Source of the DNA: JANQPX01 sp965204405
GTDB lineage: Bacteria; Pseudomonadota; Alphaproteobacteria; Geminicoccales; Geminicoccaceae
Assembly: GCA_965204405.1 (NCBI GenBank)
Contig: CBDBEN010000003.1
Span: forward strand, 62,001-126,000
DNA length: 64,000 nt
Direction: 5' to 3'
Shown here one piece after another: positions 34,613-43,601 of this stretch (the stretch's first letter is position 1; the number at the start of each line of letters is the position of its first letter). Position numbers and translations under genes: made by a program. A model generated the notes under the pieces. The model saw only the letters and a list, made by a program, of their open reading frames with translations, did no database searches and was not told where the DNA came from.

Positions 34613-37408
34613 ATGGCCAAGAACCTCGACGATACCAAAGCGCAAGAAACCGGGGCGACCAGTGACGAAATCGTGGTCGCGCAGAATGTTGCCGAGCCAG
34701 CCGGCAGCGCCGGTGAGACAGGAACGGTCGCCGACGGGGCCGATCTCGGCGACGGCTTGCCGAGTGCGTCCAATGACTGTGCCGTGACCGATCAGCAGAC
34801 GGTCCTGCGCCTGCCCGTGTTGGAGAACGACCAGGCCGCCGGCCAGGATCTCGAGATCATCGCGCTGTCGCAGCCGGACAGCGGTGAGGCGGCGCTTGCG
34901 AATGATGGCTCGATCCGCTTTGCGCCGGATGAAGCCGGCCTCCAGGAAATTCGCTACGTCGTGGACGATGGCACCGGCAACACGGCCGACGCCAAGATCA
35001 ACGTCTTCGTCAATCCGGAAAGCGGCCAGGTCGAGCGGCCGGTCCTCGCCGGTCTCGGCCGTGAAGAGCTTTCCGAGGTTGCCCGATCCTGTACCGACGG
35101 TATGGCACTGGACATCGTGCGTCTGGCCGGCGATCAGATCGTCGTCGAGCCGCCGGCACCCGGCCAGCGAATTCAGGTCGCCGCCAGCCCCGGCCAGCAG
35201 ATCGACATTCGCGATCCGGGCTTCCTCGAGCCGGAATTGCTGCGTGTCGACGGGGGTCTTTTGATCATCGCCGAGGACGGGCGCATGATCTTTTTGGAAA
35301 ATTTCGTTGCGGCGGCGGAAAACGACAATCCGGCAACGCTTACCATTGCGGATAAAGGCCCCTTTGACGGCGGAACGATCCTCTTGGCGTCCATCGACAC
35401 CGAGAGCAGCAGCGATGCCGGTATCACCCAATTTGCCGAGGCGGCAGAGGAAAGCCCCAATCCCTTCGAACAACAGCCTGCCGCCGGACCGGATCCCGCC
35501 AATGATGGCGGTGGCGCCGGCTTTACGCCCTATGATCCCGGCACGATCGGCACCGGCCTGGACGCCCTTGGCCCTCTCGGGCCGACGGCCCTGAGTTTTG
35601 GGGGTGAAGAACGTGTGCTGGCCAATGCCGGTCAGGACGATACGCTCTCGGGCCTCGATGACGACGGCATAGCGCCGATCGATCCCGACATTCCGGCCGG
35701 CGATCCCAATATTCCCGGTGATCCGAACGATCCGGAGACCCCGGGCGTCATCGTCAACCAGGCGCCGGTGATCTCCATCAACGCCAATATTTCGGTCGAA
35801 TTCGGTGAAGTCACCAATGGCGGTCAGACCTTTGTCGAGGCCCAGCCCTTACCTGATTTGAACGAGCGGGATGCCCTAAGCCGAAGCCAGATCAAAACCA
35901 ACGCGGTCAATGGTGATAATCTCGTGATCGGCGAAGGGGGCGATGCCGCCATCATCTTCCGCGACGAAGTAGCGTTTTATAAGAATAACGTCGGTGTCTA
36001 CCTGATCGGCGAAAATGGCGAGATGCTCGATCCGAAGCTCGCCTTCGTTGCGGTCGAGCATGCCGATGCGTTTTTCGATGACAATGGCAATCAGCAATTT
36101 GCCTTTATCAGACCTGGTGGCGGCAACTTGAGTCCGGGCGATCAAGTGCTGCTGAGCGATCTTTATCCAGGCCTCGACTTGGAGCCCGGAGCGAAGTTCG
36201 GCCTCTTCCTGGTGGTGGAAAATGGCAACGGTGTTCCGCTGGATGGCACCGAATCACTGCAGTTCGAGAATAAGGACGGCGGAGCAGCCACCGTTTTCGA
36301 CGGGTCGCCGCCAACTCTTCTCGCAAACGGCGACGAGGTGCCCAAGGATGTCTTTCATGCGATCGACAACGATTCGGAAAGTTTGGTCGCCAACAAGCTC
36401 AATCCCGGTGGCAAAGTGCAGGCGATCTCGGGTCTCGTCGACGACGGCGCAGGCTTGACCATCGCCTTCGAAGACCTCCGCTATCGTTACAGCGATAAGG
36501 ACTTCAATGATACCGTCGTCGACGTGCTGCCCACGCCGGCGGTTGTTTCCAGTCTGCCGTTCGTGAATCTCGATATCGCGCTGGATGCGACCATCGTCGA
36601 TGTCGATGATGCCAATCTGACCAGAGCGGTCGTCGAGATCAGCAATGGCGGTCAGCCCGGCGATCTGCTGACGATTGTATCGTCGCTCGACGGCACGGGC
36701 ATTGCCGCGACGGAAGACGGAACATCCGGCCGCCTGGTACTCGAGGGAACGGCGCCCATCGAAACCTATCAGGAGATCCTGCGCAGTCTGAAATTCCAGT
36801 TCGGCGATGGAGAAGGTGAGCGCGAGATCAGCTTCGAGGTCGTCGATGAAGCCGGCAATTCCAGCAACACCGAAATCGTCACACTGAGCCCGACCAACCT
36901 CACCGCCGATATCGGGACTGAGGGGGATGACGCGATTGCTGGTGAAAATGGTGTCGACAACGCCATCGCCGGACGTGGTGGGGACGATAGTCTCTTCGGT
37001 GACAGCGGCAACGATATTCTCGATGGCGGCCTCGGCAATGACTTCCTGTTCGGCGACGATGGGAACGACATTCTGATCGGCGGGCCTGGTGCGGACAGAC
37101 TCAATGGCGGCGACGGCGCCGATGAGCATCGCTATTTCTCGATCACCGAACGCGGCGACAGGATCGAGGGCTTCAACGCCGAGGAGGGAGATGTTCTCAA
37201 TTTCAGCGACCTTCTGGGCAACGATTCCGGCAATGGAAACATTGAAGAGTTCGTGCGCTTCGAGCAGGTCGGCGACGATATCGAAGTCAGTGTCGATGTC
37301 GATGGAACCGGCGGCGATTTCGGGTTCATTCCCTATGTCACTCTGGTTGACCCGGTCGGGATCACCACGGTCGAAGAAGCAGCCAGCAACGGCACCGTCA
37401 TCGCCTGA
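34613..37408 (+). CDS. Large secreted calcium-binding protein with DUF4114 and RTX-type repeats
   Basis: A 931-residue, strongly acidic protein with no Sec signal, as for type I secretion substrates. Order: low-complexity N-terminus; cadherin/VCBS-like segment (about 57-140, VLENDQAAGQDLEIIALSQP); a central proline/aspartate-rich spacer; a DUF4114-like domain (about 447-640) ending in the typical DKDFNDTVVDV; a VCBS-like segment (about 655-765); nonapeptide calcium repeats of GGxGxDxLxG type (about 768-840, e.g. GGDDSLFGDSGNDILDGG); and a C-terminal part (about 840-931) like T1SS target domains. ATG 34613 has GGAG six bases upstream; ATG 34601 overlaps that site. Likely an adhesin or matrix protein. 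No ABC/MFP export genes are adjacent. Confidence 0.82.
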   Translation: MAKNLDDTKAQETGATSDEIVVAQNVAEPAGSAGETGTVADGADLGDGLPSASNDCAVTDQQTVLRLPVLENDQAAGQDLEIIALSQPDSGEAALANDGSIRFAPDEAGLQEIRYVVDDGTGNTADAKINVFVNPESGQVERPVLAGLGREELSEVARSCTDGMALDIVRLAGDQIVVEPPAPGQRIQVAASPGQQIDIRDPGFLEPELLRVDGGLLIIAEDGRMIFLENFVAAAENDNPATLTIADKGPFDGGTILLASIDTESSSDAGITQFAEAAEESPNPFEQQPAAGPDPANDGGGAGFTPYDPGTIGTGLDALGPLGPTALSFGGEERVLANAGQDDTLSGLDDDGIAPIDPDIPAGDPNIPGDPNDPETPGVIVNQAPVISINANISVEFGEVTNGGQTFVEAQPLPDLNERDALSRSQIKTNAVNGDNLVIGEGGDAAIIFRDEVAFYKNNVGVYLIGENGEMLDPKLAFVAVEHADAFFDDNGNQQFAFIRPGGGNLSPGDQVLLSDLYPGLDLEPGAKFGLFLVVENGNGVPLDGTESLQFENKDGGAATVFDGSPPTLLANGDEVPKDVFHAIDNDSESLVANKLNPGGKVQAISGLVDDGAGLTIAFEDLRYRYSDKDFNDTVVDVLPTPAVVSSLPFVNLDIALDATIVDVDDANLTRAVVEISNGGQPGDLLTIVSSLDGTGIAATEDGTSGRLVLEGTAPIETYQEILRSLKFQFGDGEGEREISFEVVDEAGNSSNTEIVTLSPTNLTADIGTEGDDAIAGENGVDNAIAGRGGDDSLFGDSGNDILDGGLGNDFLFGDDGNDILIGGPGADRLNGGDGADEHRYFSITERGDRIEGFNAEEGDVLNFSDLLGNDSGNGNIEEFVRFEQVGDDIEVSVDVDGTGGDFGFIPYVTLVDPVGITTVEEAASNGTVIA

Positions 37409-37422
37409 CGCGTGAGAAATCT

Positions 37423-37454
37423 GCGTCCGGATGTTCACCAAAGCATCCGGACGC
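37423..37454 (+). terminator. Perfect 11-bp hairpin after the RTX-type gene
   Basis: GCGTCCGGATG (37423-37433) and CATCCGGACGC (37444-37454) are exact reverse complements around a 10-base loop, 14 bases after the stop. There is no T-run, so it may act as a 3'-stabilising stem or a Rho-linked terminator separating this gene from mdh. Confidence 0.6.
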
Positions 37455-37559
37455 CGCGCCAAAGTTGCAAATGCTTGCGGTACGTCAAACGGTCAGCTAC
37501 AACCACGAAGCACATCGACCGTTCTACCCGGAACGCAGCAAAGGCGACGATTTTCTACT

Positions 37560-38507
37560 ATGGCGCGCAAAAAAATTGCTCTCATTGGTGCCGGCCAAAT
37601 TGGCGGCACTCTCGCTCTCATGGCTGGTCAAAAACAACTAGGCGACGTCACGCTTTTCGACATCGTCGATGACATGCCTGCCGGCAAAGCCCTGGATCTG
37701 GTGGAATCGTCGCCGGTCGAAGGGTTCAATGCCAAAGTTGCCGGCACGAATGACTACGGTGAAGCGCTCGCTGATGCCGACGTCGTGATCGTCACTGCCG
37801 GCATTCCGCGAAAGCCCGGCATGAGCCGCGATGATCTCATCGCCACCAATACCGGTGTCATCAAGACCGTAGCCGGCAATATCCAGCGATACTGCCCGGG
37901 TGCCTTCGTGATCGTGATCACCAACCCGCTCGATGTGATGGTTTGGGCCATGCAGAAAGCCAGCGGGCTGGCGCCGAATAAGGTGGTGGGCATGGCAGGC
38001 GTGCTCGACTCCGCCCGCTTTCGCTATTTCCTTGCTGAAGAGTTCGATGTCTCGGTCGAAGATGTCACCGCCTTCGTGCTCGGCGGACATGGCGATACCA
38101 TGGTCCCCCTGACCCGCTATTCGACCGTTGCAGGCATTCCCTTGCCGGATCTGGTCGCTATGGGGTGGACCACCCAGGATCGTCTCGATCAGATCGTGCA
38201 GCGGACCCGTGATGGTGGCGCCGAGATCGTCAAACTGCTCAAGACGGGATCGGCTTTTTACGCGCCGGCGGCATCCGCAATCCAAATGGCCGAAGCCTAT
38301 CTCCTTGATCAGAAGCGCGTGCTTCCCTGTGCTGCCTATCTTGATGGGCAATATGGTGTAAAGGGGCTTTATGTGGGTGTGCCGACCGTCATCGGCGCCG
38401 GCGGCGTGGAACGTGTCGTCGAAATTGATATGAATGCCGCAGAACGCTCGCAGTTCGATAAATCCGTTCAAGCGGTTGAAAACCTATGCGCCGCCGTCCA
38501 GCTTTGA
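37560..38507 (+). CDS. mdh: Malate dehydrogenase, LDH-like type
   Basis: Oxidises malate to oxaloacetate with NAD+ in the TCA cycle; 315 residues. It shows the LDH-like bacterial form: KIALIGAGQIGGTLA at the N-terminus, substrate arginine loop GIPRKPGMSRDDL, second arginine in VITNPLDVMVW / LDSARFRYFLAEE, and the active-site histidine in VLGGHGDTMVPLTRY. ATG 37560 is used because MARKKIALIG is the standard start; the open frame runs upstream to 37431 through the RTX-gene terminator hairpin and is not credible. It leads the mdh-sucCDAB-lpd block typical of alphaproteobacteria, 64 bases before sucC. Confidence 0.96.
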   Translation: MARKKIALIGAGQIGGTLALMAGQKQLGDVTLFDIVDDMPAGKALDLVESSPVEGFNAKVAGTNDYGEALADADVVIVTAGIPRKPGMSRDDLIATNTGVIKTVAGNIQRYCPGAFVIVITNPLDVMVWAMQKASGLAPNKVVGMAGVLDSARFRYFLAEEFDVSVEDVTAFVLGGHGDTMVPLTRYSTVAGIPLPDLVAMGWTTQDRLDQIVQRTRDGGAEIVKLLKTGSAFYAPAASAIQMAEAYLLDQKRVLPCAAYLDGQYGVKGLYVGVPTVIGAGGVERVVEIDMNAAERSQFDKSVQAVENLCAAVQL

Positions 38508-38571
38508 AGTTGGGACTCTTTTCCGAAGCAGCATCCACGAGACCCGTTATGACCAGTAGATCGGGGCAGCG

Positions 38572-39741
38572 ATGAATATCCATGAATATCAGGCGAAAGC
38601 TCTTTTGAAAGAGTATGGCGTCAACGTCCTCCGCGGACAGGTCGCCTATACCCAGGAAGAAGCCGAAGCTGCCGCCCGCAAGCTCGGCGGGCCTGTTTGG
38701 GTCGTCAAGGCGCAAATTCATGCGGGTGGGCGCGGCAAAGGCGGCGGGGTCAAGCTCGCAAAGTCGATCGAGGAAGTTCGCCAGTTCGCCGGTGATATCC
38801 TCGGCATGACCTTGGTGACCCACCAAACCGGCCCAGACGGCAAGGAAGTGCGGCGCGTCTTCATCGAAGATGGCTGCGATATCGACCGCGAGCTCTATCT
38901 CGGCGTGGTGATCGACCGCGGCAGTTCCCGTGTGACCTTCATGGCATCCACCGAAGGCGGCATGGATATTGAGGAGGTGGCAGCAACGACGCCCGAGAAG
39001 ATCAAGATGGTCAGCATTGATCCTGCCATCGGCTTTCAGTCGTTTCACGGTCGTCAGATCGCTTTTGGCCTCGGGCTCGAGGGCAAGCAGATCGGCAAGG
39101 CCATTGCCTTCATGGGAGGCCTCTATCGGGCCTTCGTCGAGCGTGATGCCAGTCTTGTCGAGATCAACCCACTGGTCGTCACCAAAAGCGGCGATCTGGT
39201 CGCCCTCGATGCCAAGATGAATTTCGACAGCAACGCCATCTATCGCCAGCCAAGAATTGCCGAGCTCAGAGATCTCGATGAAGAGGATCCTCACGAAATT
39301 GAAGCCAGCAAGCATGATCTGAATTACATCAAGCTCGATGGCAGTATCGGCTGCATGGTCAATGGGGCCGGTCTGGCGATGTCGACCATGGATATCATAA
39401 AGCTGTATGGCAGCTCACCCGCCAACTTCCTCGATGTCGGCGGCGGTGCCACCAAGGAACGGGTCACGGCTGCTTTCAAGCTGCTACTTTCAGATCCGAA
39501 AGTCGAAGGTGTGCTGGTCAACATCTTCGGGGGGATCATGCGCTGCGATGTGATCGCGGAAGGCGTGGTGGCGGCAGCACGGGAAGTCAATGTCGGCGTG
39601 CCGCTGGTTGTTCGTCTTGAAGGCACCAACGTCGCGCTCGGCAAGCAGATCTTGAATGAATCCGGCCTCGCCATTACCGCAGCCAGCGACCTTGCGGATG
39701 CTGCGGAGAAGGTCGTCAACGCAGTCAAAAAGGCGGCCTGA
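38572..39741 (+). CDS. sucC: Succinyl-CoA synthetase beta subunit
   Basis: ADP/GDP-forming subunit that couples succinyl-CoA cleavage to nucleotide triphosphate synthesis. At 389 residues it is full length. The ATP-grasp domain begins MNIHEYQAKALLKEYGV, with KAQIHAGGRGKGGGVKLAKS as the nucleotide loop. The C-terminal domain includes GANFLDVGGGA-like sequence SSPANFLDVGGGATKERV and VLVNIFGGIMRCDVIAEG. The stop overlaps the sucD start by one base (TGATG), indicating translational coupling and equal subunit supply. Confidence 0.97.
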   Translation: MNIHEYQAKALLKEYGVNVLRGQVAYTQEEAEAAARKLGGPVWVVKAQIHAGGRGKGGGVKLAKSIEEVRQFAGDILGMTLVTHQTGPDGKEVRRVFIEDGCDIDRELYLGVVIDRGSSRVTFMASTEGGMDIEEVAATTPEKIKMVSIDPAIGFQSFHGRQIAFGLGLEGKQIGKAIAFMGGLYRAFVERDASLVEINPLVVTKSGDLVALDAKMNFDSNAIYRQPRIAELRDLDEEDPHEIEASKHDLNYIKLDGSIGCMVNGAGLAMSTMDIIKLYGSSPANFLDVGGGATKERVTAAFKLLLSDPKVEGVLVNIFGGIMRCDVIAEGVVAAAREVNVGVPLVVRLEGTNVALGKQILNESGLAITAASDLADAAEKVVNAVKKAA

Positions 39742-40616
39742 TGTCAGTACTGATCAACAGCGAAACCAAGGTGATCTGTCAGGGCTTTACCGGAGCCCAG
39801 GGAACCTTTCACTCCGAACAGGCTATCGCCTACGGGACTAAGATGGTCGGCGGTGTTACCCCGGGAAAGGGGGGAACGACGCATCTCGGACTACCGGTAT
39901 TCAATACCGTCGCCGATGCGGTGGAAGCCACCGAAGCGGATGCCTCCGTCATCTATGTGCCCGCTGCCTTCGCTGCCGATGCCATCCTCGAGGCAGTGGA
40001 TGCCGAGGTTGGCCTGGTGGTCTGCATCACCGAAGGCATTCCGGTCATCGATATGGTTCGTGTTAAACGGGCGCTTGACGGCTCGAAATCGAGACTCGTC
40101 GGCCCCAATTGCCCTGGCGTTATTACGCCCAATGGCTGCAAGATCGGCATTATGCCAGGGCATATCCATACACCCGGCAAGATCGGTATCGTTTCCCGTT
40201 CGGGAACCTTGACCTATGAAGCGGTTGCTCAGACGTCAGCTGCTGACCTCGGCCAAAGCACCTGTATCGGCATCGGTGGCGACCCGGTCAACGGCACTAA
40301 CTTTATCGATTGCCTTCAGCTGTTCGTTGACGACCCGGAAACGGAAGGCATCGTCATGATCGGCGAAATTGGCGGCACGGCCGAGGAAGAAGGGGCAGAG
40401 TTTCTCAAACGTTCCGGAACGAAGAAGCCGGTTGTCGGTTTCATTGCCGGCCGAACCGCACCTCCCGGCAGGCGGATGGGGCATGCCGGCGCCATCATCG
40501 CTGGAGGTAAGGGTGGGGCCGAAGAGAAGATTGCGGCCATGCGCGATGCCGGCATTCATGTAGCCGACAGCCCAGCGACCATAGGTGCGACCATGCTGGA
40601 AGCTATGGGAGCATAA
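39741..40616 (+). CDS. sucD: Succinyl-CoA synthetase alpha subunit
   Basis: CoA-binding, histidine-phosphorylated partner of SucC; 291 residues. The CoA-binding domain begins MSVLINSETKVICQGFTGAQGTFHSEQAI, includes GGVTPGKGGTTHLGLPVFNT, and the ligase part has GPNCPGVITPNGCKIGIMPG. The phosphohistidine lies in RRMGHAGAIIAGGKGGAEEK near the C-terminus. It is coupled to sucC by a one-base overlap and followed after 89 bases by sucA. Confidence 0.97.
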   Translation: MSVLINSETKVICQGFTGAQGTFHSEQAIAYGTKMVGGVTPGKGGTTHLGLPVFNTVADAVEATEADASVIYVPAAFAADAILEAVDAEVGLVVCITEGIPVIDMVRVKRALDGSKSRLVGPNCPGVITPNGCKIGIMPGHIHTPGKIGIVSRSGTLTYEAVAQTSAADLGQSTCIGIGGDPVNGTNFIDCLQLFVDDPETEGIVMIGEIGGTAEEEGAEFLKRSGTKKPVVGFIAGRTAPPGRRMGHAGAIIAGGKGGAEEKIAAMRDAGIHVADSPATIGATMLEAMGA

Positions 40617-40705
40617 ATAGAAAATTAACCAAACTGGTTCAAAGTAAGGTGATCGAGGCAGGACAGGCGGTTGTGCTCCCCAACAGTTGATGTAGATCAT
40701 AAAGA

Positions 40706-43555
40706 ATGGCCACGAGAATTGAGTTAGAAAGAAATGCCTTCCTCTATGGAGGAAATGGCGGATTCATTGAGGACCTCTACGGCCGTTATCTCGATGAGCC
40801 CGATGACGTCGACGAAAGCTGGCGGCAGTATTTTGACGAGTTGGGGCCTGAAACACGGCAACTCTTTCGTCAAAGCAGGAAAGCGTTGGAGAAGCGCCCG
40901 CAGACAGCAGGATTTGATGCCTTGCCGTCGGTTGGCGCGAGCAACGTCGATGGTGAGAGCAGCAAACGCCTGATTTTGGATCATCTTCGCGTGGTGATGC
41001 TGATCCGGGCCTATCGGGTGAGGGGACACCTGCTTGCCGACTTAGATCCGCTGAAACTAAGCCGTAATCATGCTCATCCTGAACTGGATCCAGCCAACTA
41101 CGGTTTTGGTGAAGAGGATCTGGACCGGGAATTCTATCTCGACAATGTCCTGGGACTGGAAAAAGCGACTCTTCGCGAGATCGTTGACATTCTTCGCCAA
41201 ACCTATAGCGCCAAAATCGGCGTCGAATTCATGCATATCCAGGAGCAGGATCAAAAAGCCTGGATACAAGCCGTCATGGAAGGCTCGCACAACCTTCTGA
41301 AGCCTACAGCGGAAGGCAAGGTGCGGCTGCTTCAGTCGCTTACGGCTGCGGAAGGCTTTGAGCGGTTTCTCCACGTTAAGTTTCCCGGCACCAAGCGCTT
41401 TGGTCTTGATGGCGGAGAAAGCACGGTTCCCGCTCTGGAAGCGATCATCCGTAAATCGGTGGAGCTTGGAGTTGAGGAAATCGTTATCGGCATGCCGCAT
41501 AGAGGGCGACTCAACGTCCTGGCCAACGTCATGGGCAAGCCCTATACCGCGATTTTTTCGGAGTTCCAGGGCGGTACCGTGGTTGACGACGTACTGGGTT
41601 CCGGTGATGTCAAATATCATCTCGGCACGTCCAACGACCGCGAGCTTCCCGGTGGCAGAAAGGTTCATTTGAGCTTAACCGCTAATCCATCCCACCTGGA
41701 GGCGGTCAATCCGGTTGTATTTGGCAAGGTTCGGGCAAAGCAAACTCAAAAAGGGGATGCCGAACGGTCCAAGACCATGGGCTTGCTGCTCCATGGCGAT
41801 GCGGCTTTTGCCGGGCAGGGCGTCATCCATGAAGGCTTCGAGATGTCGGAGCTTAGAGGGTACAAGACAGGCGGCACCATTCATCTGATCGTCAACAATC
41901 AGATCGGCTTTACTACCAGTCCCGCCTATGCGCGATCGTCGCCCTACCCTTCCGATGTCGCACGCACCGTTCAGGCCCCAATTTTCCACGTCAATGGTGA
42001 TGATCCCGAGGCTGTGGTCCATGTCGCGCTTCTCGCTTCGGAATTTCGACAGAAGTTTCAAAAAGATGTTGTAATCGATCTCTGGTGTTATCGGCGCCAC
42101 GGACATAATGAAGCCGATGAGCCCAGCTTTACGCAACCTTTGATGTATCGGCGTATTGCGCAGCATCCGACAGCGCGGCAAGTCTACGGACAGCGACTCG
42201 TTGAAGAAAGTGTTATTGATGCTGATGACGTAGAGGCGACATACAAGAAGTTCCAGGACCAACTGAACGCTGCCTTTGAAGCCGCCGCTGGCTATAAGAT
42301 GAATAGCGCTGACTGGCTGGAAGGTGCTTGGAAGGGGCTGAGTCGAGCTCCTTCGGAATATGAGCGCGGGACCACCGCGGTCTCTAAAGAGGTTCTTCGG
42401 GACATTGGCCTAACGATGACGGCGATTCCCGAAACGCACCACATTCATCGCAAGCTTGACCGTATCATCGGTCAGAGAAGAAAGACGATCGAGTCGGGGG
42501 AAAATATCGATTGGGCCACCGCTGAACATTTGGCTTTCGGCAGCCTGCTGGTTGAAGGCCATCCGGTCCGATTGAGCGGGCAGGATTGCGGTCGGGGGAC
42601 ATTCTCCCAACGTCACGCCGTTCTGTATGATCAAGAAACGGAAGAAAGATACATACCGTTAACCCGGATAAATGAAGACCAGGCCAATTTCGAGGTTGTC
42701 GATAGTTTTCTTTCCGAAGAAGGCGTTCTCGGATTTGAGTATGGCTATACGCTGGCCGACCCCAATTCTCTTGTGCTTTGGGAGGCTCAATTCGGTGATT
42801 TCTGCAATGGCGCACAGGTTTATTTCGATCAATTCATTGCGGCCGGCGAAGCAAAATGGCTGCGCATGTCGGGCCTGGTCTGCTTGTTGCCGCATGGCTA
42901 TGAGGGGCAGGGTCCGGAGCACAGTTCAGCTCGGCTAGAGCGCTTTTTGCAGCTCTATGCAGATGACAATCTTCAGGTTCTTTATCCATCGACTCCTGCT
43001 TCCTATTTCCATGGTTTGAGACGCCAGCTTAAGCGCGATTTTCGCAAACCGCTTATCGTGATGACGCCGAAATCCCTTCTCCGGCACAAGCGCTGCGTTT
43101 CATCATTTTCCGAGATGGTTTCCGGTAGCAGTTTCCATCGTGTCATGTACGAAACTGCGCCGTCGGAGAAAGATCAGACTGTCGAACGCGCGATCCTTTG
43201 CTCAGGCAAGATTTTCTATGATCTTCAAGACGCAAGGAAAGAAAAGGGGCTGGATGATCGTGTCGCCTTGATACGCCTGGAGCAGTTGGCTCCTTTCCCG
43301 GACGAAGTGCTTGCTGAAGAGCTTCTTCGCTACAAGAACTCGATATCACTTATCTGGTGCCAGGAAGAGCCACGTAACATGGGCGCTTGGAGTTTCGTCG
43401 CTCCACGGTTGGAAACGGTCTTCAGGGAGCTTGGATTCGATCAATCGCGGCCGGTCTTTGCTGGAAGAAAGGCTGCGCCATCACCTGCAACAGGTTCTCA
43501 CGAGCAGCATTTGCGCGAGCAAAAGAAACTGATTGATGAAGCATTGACCCTTTAG
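40706..43555 (+). CDS. sucA: 2-oxoglutarate dehydrogenase E1 component
   Basis: Thiamine-diphosphate E1 that decarboxylates 2-oxoglutarate and transfers the succinyl group to the E2 lipoyl arm. 949 residues, the normal size. The N-terminal E2-binding arm contains IEDLYGRYLDEPDDVDESWRQYF. Catalytic features include IGMPHRGRLNVLANVMGK, KYHLGTS, SLTANPSHLEAVNPVV, HGDAAFAGQGVIHE and the ThDP motif region GDDPEAVVHVA ... WCYRRHGHNEADEPSFTQP. The C-terminal third has LLPHGYEGQGPEHSSARLERFLQ. From here through lpd, codon choice is visibly less GC-biased than in sucCD or the pcc genes. Start ATG 40706. Confidence 0.97.
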   Translation: MATRIELERNAFLYGGNGGFIEDLYGRYLDEPDDVDESWRQYFDELGPETRQLFRQSRKALEKRPQTAGFDALPSVGASNVDGESSKRLILDHLRVVMLIRAYRVRGHLLADLDPLKLSRNHAHPELDPANYGFGEEDLDREFYLDNVLGLEKATLREIVDILRQTYSAKIGVEFMHIQEQDQKAWIQAVMEGSHNLLKPTAEGKVRLLQSLTAAEGFERFLHVKFPGTKRFGLDGGESTVPALEAIIRKSVELGVEEIVIGMPHRGRLNVLANVMGKPYTAIFSEFQGGTVVDDVLGSGDVKYHLGTSNDRELPGGRKVHLSLTANPSHLEAVNPVVFGKVRAKQTQKGDAERSKTMGLLLHGDAAFAGQGVIHEGFEMSELRGYKTGGTIHLIVNNQIGFTTSPAYARSSPYPSDVARTVQAPIFHVNGDDPEAVVHVALLASEFRQKFQKDVVIDLWCYRRHGHNEADEPSFTQPLMYRRIAQHPTARQVYGQRLVEESVIDADDVEATYKKFQDQLNAAFEAAAGYKMNSADWLEGAWKGLSRAPSEYERGTTAVSKEVLRDIGLTMTAIPETHHIHRKLDRIIGQRRKTIESGENIDWATAEHLAFGSLLVEGHPVRLSGQDCGRGTFSQRHAVLYDQETEERYIPLTRINEDQANFEVVDSFLSEEGVLGFEYGYTLADPNSLVLWEAQFGDFCNGAQVYFDQFIAAGEAKWLRMSGLVCLLPHGYEGQGPEHSSARLERFLQLYADDNLQVLYPSTPASYFHGLRRQLKRDFRKPLIVMTPKSLLRHKRCVSSFSEMVSGSSFHRVMYETAPSEKDQTVERAILCSGKIFYDLQDARKEKGLDDRVALIRLEQLAPFPDEVLAEELLRYKNSISLIWCQEEPRNMGAWSFVAPRLETVFRELGFDQSRPVFAGRKAAPSPATGSHEQHLREQKKLIDEALTL

Positions 43556-43601
43556 AGAAAGCTTGCAAGCGGATACAGGCTATTCTTGGTTGAGGAAAGA
43601 G

